This document shows, in pieces, positions 58,721 through 64,000 of a DNA stretch of 64,000 bases. The stretch is from Sphaerisporangium fuscum (lineage in GTDB: Bacteria; Actinomycetota; Actinomycetes; Streptosporangiales; Streptosporangiaceae). The notes under the pieces were generated by a model. That model was not told the origin of the DNA. It was given only the letters and a program-made list of their open reading frames with translations, and did not search any database. The translations under genes were made by a program, and so were the position numbers. Location of the stretch: the NCBI RefSeq assembly GCF_018531465.1, contig NZ_JAHDTF010000017.1, forward strand, positions 124,001 through 188,000. The letters run 5' to 3'. How positions within the stretch are numbered: the first letter of the stretch is position 1; each line of letters begins with the position of its first letter.

Positions 58721-61700
58721 GTGAGTGGTCAGACCTACCGTCTGGTGCGTCGGGGAATCGCGGGGCAGGCGATGCCTCCTGCTCTCGACGAGCACCAGCG
58801 GGCGGTCGTACGCCACCAGGCAGGTCCGCTGCTCGTGCTCGCGGGCCCCGGCACCGGCAAGACCACCACCATCGTCGAGAGCGTGGTCGACCGGGTCGAG
58901 CGCCGCGGGGTCGACCCCGAGCGGGTGCTCGTGCTCACCTTCAGCCGCAAGGCGGCCGAGGAGCTGCGCGAGCGTATCACCGCCCGCATGCGCCGCACCA
59001 CGCGAACGCCCCTCGCCCTCACCTTCCACAGCTACGCCTACGCCCTGCTGCGCCGCGAGGCCGTCCTCGCGGGGGAGGCCCCGCCGCGCCTGCTCACCGG
59101 CCCCGAGCAACTGCTGGAGATCCGCCGCCTCCTCCACGGCGAGCTGGAGGACGGCGCCCGCCACTGGCCGTCCGACATGCGCGAGGCCCTGAAGACCCGG
59201 GGGTTCGCCGAGGAGCTGCGCGACTTCCTGGCGCGGGGCGCCGAGCGCGGGCTCGACGGCGAGGATCTCGTGGTGCTCGGCCGCGAGCACGGCCGGGCCG
59301 ACTGGGTGGCGGCCGGCCGGTTCGCCTACCGCTACGCCGACCGTTTCGACCTCGACCCGACGCCGGCGCTCGACTACTCCGAGCTGATCCGCGCCGCCGC
59401 CGGGCTGCTGCGCGACCCCGACGTCCGCATGCGGGAGCGTTCGGCGTACGACGTGGTCTTCGTCGACGAATACCAGGACACCGACCCGGCGCAGGAGTTC
59501 CTGCTCCAGCAGCTCGCCGGGGACGGCCGCGACCTGATCGCCGTCGGCGACCCCGACCAGTCGATCTACGGTTTCCGTGGCGCCGACGTGCGCGGCATCC
59601 TCAACTTCCCCGAGCGGTTCCGCCGCGCCGACGGCCAAGAGGCCCCCGTCGTCGCCCTGCGCGTGTGCCGCCGCAGCGGCGCCGAGCTGCTGGCGGCCTC
59701 CCGCCGCGTGGCGTCCCGGCTGCCCGTCCCGCCGTCCACCCGGCTCTCCCACGGCGACGACCACCGCGGCCTGACCCCCGCCAAGGGCGCCGACCCGGGC
59801 GAGGTGCGGATGCTGCTGGCCGACAGCGAGACGCAGGAGGCCGCCGTCGTCGCCGACACCCTGCGCCGCGCCCACCTGCTCGAAGGGGTGCCCTGGTCGC
59901 GCATGGCCGTGCTGGTGCGTTCGGCGAGCCGGCAGGTGCCGATGCTGCGCCGCGCCCTGGTCACCGCGGGCGTGCCCGTCGTCGTGGCGGGCGACGAGGT
60001 GCCGCTCGTCCAGGAACCCGGCGTGCGCCCGCTGGTCACCGTGCTCCGGGTGGCGCTCCACCCCGGCACGCTGGACGTCGCCACCGCCGAGGAGCTCCTC
60101 ACCGGTCCCATCGGCGGCACCGACGCCATCGGCGTGCGCCGCCTGCGCCGGGCGCTGCGGGTCGCCGAGCTGGAGGCCTCGGCCCTCGATGACGGCACCC
60201 TGCCCATGCCACCGCGCTCGTCCGACGAGCTGCTGATCGCCGCCGTCCGCGACGCCCGCGAGCTGATCCCCGTCGAGGAGTACATCGGGGCCTGCGCCAG
60301 GCGCGTGGCGGCGCTGATCGGCGTGGCCCGCGAGGCCGTACGCCGCGGCGACACCGCCGAGGAGGCCCTGTGGGCCATCTGGCAGGCCTCCGGCCTCGCC
60401 GAACGGTGGACCGAGGCCAGCCTCGCCGGTGGCGCCCGGGGGGCGCAGGCCGACCGCGACCTCGACGCCGTGGTCGCGCTGTTCGACTACGCCGCCCGCT
60501 TCGTCGACCGCCTCCCGCACGCCGGGGCCGAGGTGTTCCTCGACGACCTGGCCTCCCAGGAGATCGCGGGCAGTTCGCTGGCCGAGCACGCCCCCGACGG
60601 CGAGGCCGTGCGCATCCTGACCGCCCACCGCTCCAAGGGCCTGGAGTGGGACGTCGTGGTGGTGGCGGGCGTACAGGAGGGCGTCTGGCCCGACCTGCGG
60701 CTGCGCGGCTCGCTGCTCGGCGTGGAGGAGCTGGTCGAGCTGGCCGAGGGGTCGGCCCTCGACGGCGACGACGCGGCCGCCGCCGCCCTGGCCTCCAAGC
60801 TGCTCGCCGAGGAGCGGCGGCTGTTCTACGTCGCCGCGACCCGCGCCCGCCGCCGCCTGGTGGTCACGGCCGTGGGCGGCGACGACACCGACGAGCGGCC
60901 CTCCCGGTTCCTCTCCGAGCTGCTGCCCGGCGCGGCGGAGGAGGCCGCCGTCGACGAGCGGGCGCGGTGGCTGAGCATGTCGTCCCTGGTCGCCGACCTG
61001 CGCGCGGCTGTCTGCGACCCGACCAGGCCCGAGGCGATGCGCAGGGCCGCCGCCGGTCACCTCGCCCGGCTCGCCCGCGCCGGGGTGCCGGGCGCCCATC
61101 CCGACGAGTGGTACGCCCTGACGCCGATCTCCGACGACCGCCCGCTCAGCTGGCCCGAGAACATCGTCCGCGTGTCCCCGTCGGCGGTGGAGAACTTCAC
61201 CAAGTGCGGGCTGCGCTGGCTGCTGGAGACGGCGGTGGGGGCGTCCGGCACCGACATGTCCCGCAGCCTCGGCAGCGTCATCCACGCCCTCGCCGTGCTG
61301 GCCGCGGCGGGGCAGGAGGGCGACGCGCTCGGCAAGCGGCTCGACGAGATCTGGGACGACCTCGACTTCGGCGGCGTCTGGTTCAACCGCAAGCAGCGCA
61401 AGGTGGCCGAGCAGATGGTCTCCCGGTTCCTCACCTGGCACGAGCAGAACCCCAGGGAGCTCGTCGCGGTCGAGGAGGCGTTCACCGCCGAGCTGTCCCC
61501 GGGGGTGCACATCCGGGGCCGCGTCGACCGGGTCGAGCGCGACGGCGAGGGCCGCGCGGTGATCATCGACATCAAGACCGGCACCACCAAGCCGTCCGAC
61601 CAGGATCTCGACCGCCACCCGCAGCTCGGGGTGTACCAGCTCGCCACGCTGCTCGGCGCCTTCGAGCGTCACGGCATGACCGAGCCGGGCGGCGCCGCGC

Positions 61701-61918
61701 TGGTGCAGGTCGGCAAGGCGGCCGGCAAGGACGCCAAGGAGCAGCGCCAGGGCGCCCTCGGCGACGACCCCGAGCCCGGGTGGGCCCGCGAGCTCGTCGA
61801 GACCGTCGCCACCGGCATGGCGGCGGGCGTGTTCACGGCCAAGGTGAACGACGGCTGCCGCACCTGCGCCGCCAAGGCGAGCTGCCCGGTGAACGACAGT
61901 GGGAGCCAGGTGTGCTAG
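58721..61918 (+). CDS. adnA: AdnA helicase-nuclease subunit
   Basis: 1065 aa from GTG 58721. N-terminal UvrD-like helicase: Walker A GPGTGKT (42-48), LTFSRKAAEELRERI, Walker B with DEYQD (249-253), VGDPDQSIYGFRGAD. C-terminal RecB-like nuclease: GRVDRVERDGEG and Asp950-x-Lys952 (DIKTG), HPQLGVYQLA. Cys829 and Cys1046, 1049 and 1055 make the [4Fe-4S] staple. With AdnB it forms the actinobacterial dimeric motor-nuclease that resects double-strand breaks for recombination, the AddAB/RecBCD counterpart. In mycobacterial AdnA the helicase part is a weak motor; here the ATPase motifs look intact. Confidence 0.94.
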   Translation: MSGQTYRLVRRGIAGQAMPPALDEHQRAVVRHQAGPLLVLAGPGTGKTTTIVESVVDRVERRGVDPERVLVLTFSRKAAEELRERITARMRRTTRTPLALTFHSYAYALLRREAVLAGEAPPRLLTGPEQLLEIRRLLHGELEDGARHWPSDMREALKTRGFAEELRDFLARGAERGLDGEDLVVLGREHGRADWVAAGRFAYRYADRFDLDPTPALDYSELIRAAAGLLRDPDVRMRERSAYDVVFVDEYQDTDPAQEFLLQQLAGDGRDLIAVGDPDQSIYGFRGADVRGILNFPERFRRADGQEAPVVALRVCRRSGAELLAASRRVASRLPVPPSTRLSHGDDHRGLTPAKGADPGEVRMLLADSETQEAAVVADTLRRAHLLEGVPWSRMAVLVRSASRQVPMLRRALVTAGVPVVVAGDEVPLVQEPGVRPLVTVLRVALHPGTLDVATAEELLTGPIGGTDAIGVRRLRRALRVAELEASALDDGTLPMPPRSSDELLIAAVRDARELIPVEEYIGACARRVAALIGVAREAVRRGDTAEEALWAIWQASGLAERWTEASLAGGARGAQADRDLDAVVALFDYAARFVDRLPHAGAEVFLDDLASQEIAGSSLAEHAPDGEAVRILTAHRSKGLEWDVVVVAGVQEGVWPDLRLRGSLLGVEELVELAEGSALDGDDAAAAALASKLLAEERRLFYVAATRARRRLVVTAVGGDDTDERPSRFLSELLPGAAEEAAVDERARWLSMSSLVADLRAAVCDPTRPEAMRRAAAGHLARLARAGVPGAHPDEWYALTPISDDRPLSWPENIVRVSPSAVENFTKCGLRWLLETAVGASGTDMSRSLGSVIHALAVLAAAGQEGDALGKRLDEIWDDLDFGGVWFNRKQRKVAEQMVSRFLTWHEQNPRELVAVEEAFTAELSPGVHIRGRVDRVERDGEGRAVIIDIKTGTTKPSDQDLDRHPQLGVYQLATLLGAFERHGMTEPGGAALVQVGKAAGKDAKEQRQGALGDDPEPGWARELVETVATGMAAGVFTAKVNDGCRTCAAKASCPVNDSGSQVC

Positions 61919-62006
61919 CCGAAACTCGGATCTCCCTGGCCAGACGCTCCACGCGGCCCGGCACCACCAGTGGCCGGTCCCGGCCGGCGAAGGCGATGGG
62001 CGAAAG

Positions 62007-64000
62007 ATGGCGCTAGGGCAAGAGGCCGCGCCCGCGCCCGGCGGGGAGGGGCCGCGTCCGGCTCTCATCGGGCCGGACGAGCTGGCCGAGAAGCTCGGCA
62101 TCCCGCCGCCCACCCCCGAGCAGGCCGCCGTCATCGAGGCGCCGCTCGCGCCGATGGTCGTCGTCGCGGGCGCGGGCTCCGGCAAGAGCGAGACCATGGC
62201 CGGCCGGGTGGTCTGGCTGGTCGCCAACGGCTTCGTCCGCCCCGAGCGCGTGCTCGGCCTCACCTTCACCCGCAAGGCCGCCGCCGAGCTGGCCGCCCGC
62301 GTGCGCAAGCGCCTCACCCGGCTCGCCGAGGTCGGCCTCGCCCCGGCCGAGCTGCTGGACGCCGAACCCACGGTGTCCACCTACCACGCCTACGCCGCGC
62401 GGCTGGTGACCGACCACGCCCTGCGCGAGGGGCTGGAGCCGACCATGCGCCTGGTGACCCCGGCCATCTCGTGGCAGATGGCCGCGCGCGTGGTCGGCCA
62501 GTACGACGGGCCGATGGACCGCGTCGACCTCGCCCCGGCGTCGGTCACCGCCGCCGTCCTGGAGCTGGCCGGCGAGATGTCCGAGCACCTGCGCACCCCG
62601 GGCGACGTCCGCGAGATCGGCCACTGGCTCGCCGAGCGGTACGCCGAGCTCGACGGGCGGCCCACCCTCGCCCAGCGCAGGCCCGTCCGCACGCAGGACG
62701 TCCGCGAGCAGTTCCTCCCCCTGGTGGAGGCCTACGACCGGCTCAAGCGCGCGCGTGAGGTCATCGACTACGGCGACCAGATGGCCCTGGCCGCCCGCAT
62801 CGCCGACCGGCACCCGGAGGTCGGCGTGGTCGAACGCGGGCGGTTCTCGGTCGTCCTGCTCGACGAGTACCAGGACACCAGCCACGCCCAGCTCGTCCTG
62901 CTGCGCGCGCTGTTCGGCGGCGGCCACCCGGTCACCGCCGTGGGCGACCCCTGCCAGTCGATCTACGGCTGGCGCGGCGCCTCCTCCGGCAACCTCAAGC
63001 GCTTCGTCCGCGACTTCCCGGCCGTCAACGGCGAGCCGGCCGCCGTGCGCAAGCTCTCGGTCAGCTTCCGCAACGGCGAGGGCGTCCTCCACGTCGCCGA
63101 ACAGGTGCAGAAGCCCCTGCGCGCCGAGGCCGGGGAGGTCCCGGTGCTCGTCCCCGGCGACAACCGCGTCGGACGCGGCCGCGCCGTCTGCGCCTTCCAC
63201 GAGACCGCCGACGACGAGGCCGACTGGATCGCCGAGGGCGTGGTCCGCATGCTCGGACGTGAGTCCGCGCCCGACGGCCTGCCCTGGGGGGACGGCGAGC
63301 GCGACAAGGTCCGTGACAAGGTCAAGTCCAGCGGGGTGTGGGGTGGTCCCCTGGCCCTCCAGCCGCAGGATTTCGCCATCCTGGCGCGCAAGCGCGCGCA
63401 GTTCCCGGCCCTGCGCCGGGCGCTGGAGGCGCGCGGCATCCCCGTCGAGGTGGTCGGCCTCGGCGGCCTCCTCACCGTCCCCGAGGTGGCCGACGTCGTG
63501 GCGACGCTGCGCGTGCTGTACGAGCCGACGGCGGGCGACGCGCTCGTCCGGCTCCTCGCCGGCCCGCGCTGGCGCATCGGCCCCGCCGACCTGAAGGTGC
63601 TCGGCGACCTTGCCCGCGAGCTGACCGTCGCCGACCGCCGCGGGCCGGTGGCCGACGACCCGCTGGAGCAGGTCGTCGCCGACATGGCCGAGGAGCGCGG
63701 CAGCCTCGTGGACGCCCTCGACGAGCTGCCCGAACGTCCCGAATGGCTGGAGCCCTTCTCACCGCTCGCGCGCCGGCGGCTGCCGCGTCTCGCCCAGGAG
63801 CTGCGGGTGCTGCGGGCGCACGCCGGGCAGCCGCTGCCCGACCTGATCACCGAGGTCGAGCGGCGCCTCGGGCTCGACGTCGAGGTGGCGGCGCGGGGCG
63901 GCGGCCCGCTCACCGCCCGCGCCGACCTCGACGCCTTCCTCGACGCGGCCTCCCGCTTCGCCGGCGACGCCGAGGATCCCACGCTCGGCGCGTTCCTCGC
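62007..64000 (+). CDS. adnB: AdnB helicase-nuclease subunit, N-terminal part (3' end outside window)
   Basis: Starts at ATG 62007, 88 nt after adnA; the frame is open to the window edge (about 664 codons). UvrD-type motor: TPEQAAVIEAP (Q motif), Walker A GAGSGKS (55-61), LTFTRKAAAELAARV, Walker B ending in DEYQDTSHAQ (Asp286-Glu287), VGDPCQSIYGWRGAS and SFRNGEGVL. The C-terminal nuclease domain expected in AdnB lies beyond the edge. AdnB is the main translocating motor of the AdnAB complex. Gene order adnA-adnB matches mycobacteria. Confidence 0.94.
   Translation, partial: MALGQEAAPAPGGEGPRPALIGPDELAEKLGIPPPTPEQAAVIEAPLAPMVVVAGAGSGKSETMAGRVVWLVANGFVRPERVLGLTFTRKAAAELAARVRKRLTRLAEVGLAPAELLDAEPTVSTYHAYAARLVTDHALREGLEPTMRLVTPAISWQMAARVVGQYDGPMDRVDLAPASVTAAVLELAGEMSEHLRTPGDVREIGHWLAERYAELDGRPTLAQRRPVRTQDVREQFLPLVEAYDRLKRAREVIDYGDQMALAARIADRHPEVGVVERGRFSVVLLDEYQDTSHAQLVLLRALFGGGHPVTAVGDPCQSIYGWRGASSGNLKRFVRDFPAVNGEPAAVRKLSVSFRNGEGVLHVAEQVQKPLRAEAGEVPVLVPGDNRVGRGRAVCAFHETADDEADWIAEGVVRMLGRESAPDGLPWGDGERDKVRDKVKSSGVWGGPLALQPQDFAILARKRAQFPALRRALEARGIPVEVVGLGGLLTVPEVADVVATLRVLYEPTAGDALVRLLAGPRWRIGPADLKVLGDLARELTVADRRGPVADDPLEQVVADMAEERGSLVDALDELPERPEWLEPFSPLARRRLPRLAQELRVLRAHAGQPLPDLITEVERRLGLDVEVAARGGGPLTARADLDAFLDAASRFAGDAEDPTLGAFL

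Noticed and set aside
58094-62380. A 1428-codon open frame on the minus strand
   Set aside because: It lies antisense to adnA/adnB and the repeats; composition is Gly/Val/Arg/Asp-rich with no domain. Long antisense frames are normal in 70+ percent GC DNA.
1-64000. tRNA, rRNA, integrase, transposase or prophage genes
   Set aside because: I looked for conserved tRNA arms, transposase/integrase motifs and phage structural genes and saw none; a dedicated RNA search was not possible.

Overview
The window is one contiguous piece of a very GC-rich actinobacterial chromosome. GTG starts are frequent, genes often overlap by 4 nt (ATGA or GTGA), and wobble positions are strongly G/C. Gene content (SigE/HtrA/TatB, mycosin-like proteases, MoeZ, AdnAB, DUF3107, DUF3152, DUF6758) points to Actinomycetes. 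The mix with a PQQ cluster and many GC-rich intergenic repeats suggests Streptosporangiales (Streptosporangium/Nonomuraea-like), but that is inference. I see no rRNA, tRNA, CRISPR array, prophage or transposase gene.

Region 1 (1-8.2 kb) is a conserved envelope-stress block: the end of sigE, its zinc anti-sigma factor, htrA, tatB, a strong terminator, then mrp, a MarR regulator, a DUF1003 membrane protein and a PRC/MgtE-N/CBS protein. From memory, the order resembles sigE-rseA-htrA-tatB...mrp of Mycobacterium tuberculosis (Rv1221-Rv1232c). Two inverted copies of an 80-bp palindromic element bracket htrA-tatB.

Region 2 (8.2-28.2 kb) is lineage-specific. It holds a DMT exporter, a decayed zone with two gene remnants (RsbW-like and SnoaL-like), two regulator/oxidoreductase pairs with visible operator repeats, threonine synthase next to an RpiR regulator, a CitE-like lyase, a CPBP protease and a giant membrane-anchored beta-propeller. 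It also has a DUF3152 metzincin, a metallo-beta-lactamase-fold protein that has lost its metal ligands, and a RecB-like nuclease.

Region 3 (28.3-31.9 kb) is a complete pqqABCDE operon for pyrroloquinoline quinone. pqqA and pqqB are split by dispersed repeats, and PqqB carries a tandem decapeptide insertion.

Region 4 (31.8-64 kb) is a second conserved actinobacterial block, spread out: DEAD-box helicase, ferritin-like protein, DUF3107, TetR, hydrolase, moeZ, alkyltransferase-like protein, and adnA-adnB at the right edge (compare M. tuberculosis Rv3201c-Rv3211 in reverse). Inserted into it are an NHEJ pair (LigD-type polymerase and Ku), a His-rich secreted protein, a tandemly duplicated pair of [Cys-containing membrane protein + mycosin-like subtilase], a TagF-like glycerophosphotransferase, a membrane-anchored MazF-fold protein, a 39-residue membrane peptide, a MocR regulator, and an Fe-S reductase with an HxlR regulator. 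DNA double-strand-break functions are notably dense here (LigD-pol, Ku, ATL, AdnAB, plus the RecB-like nuclease of region 2).

Most convincing unusual items: the duplicated mycosin modules, the palindromic element pair around htrA-tatB, the membrane-anchored MazF without an antitoxin, the metal-ligand-free MBL protein, the PqqB decapeptide array, the four-site operator at 27.2 kb, and the 34-bp tandem repeats in front of adnA.
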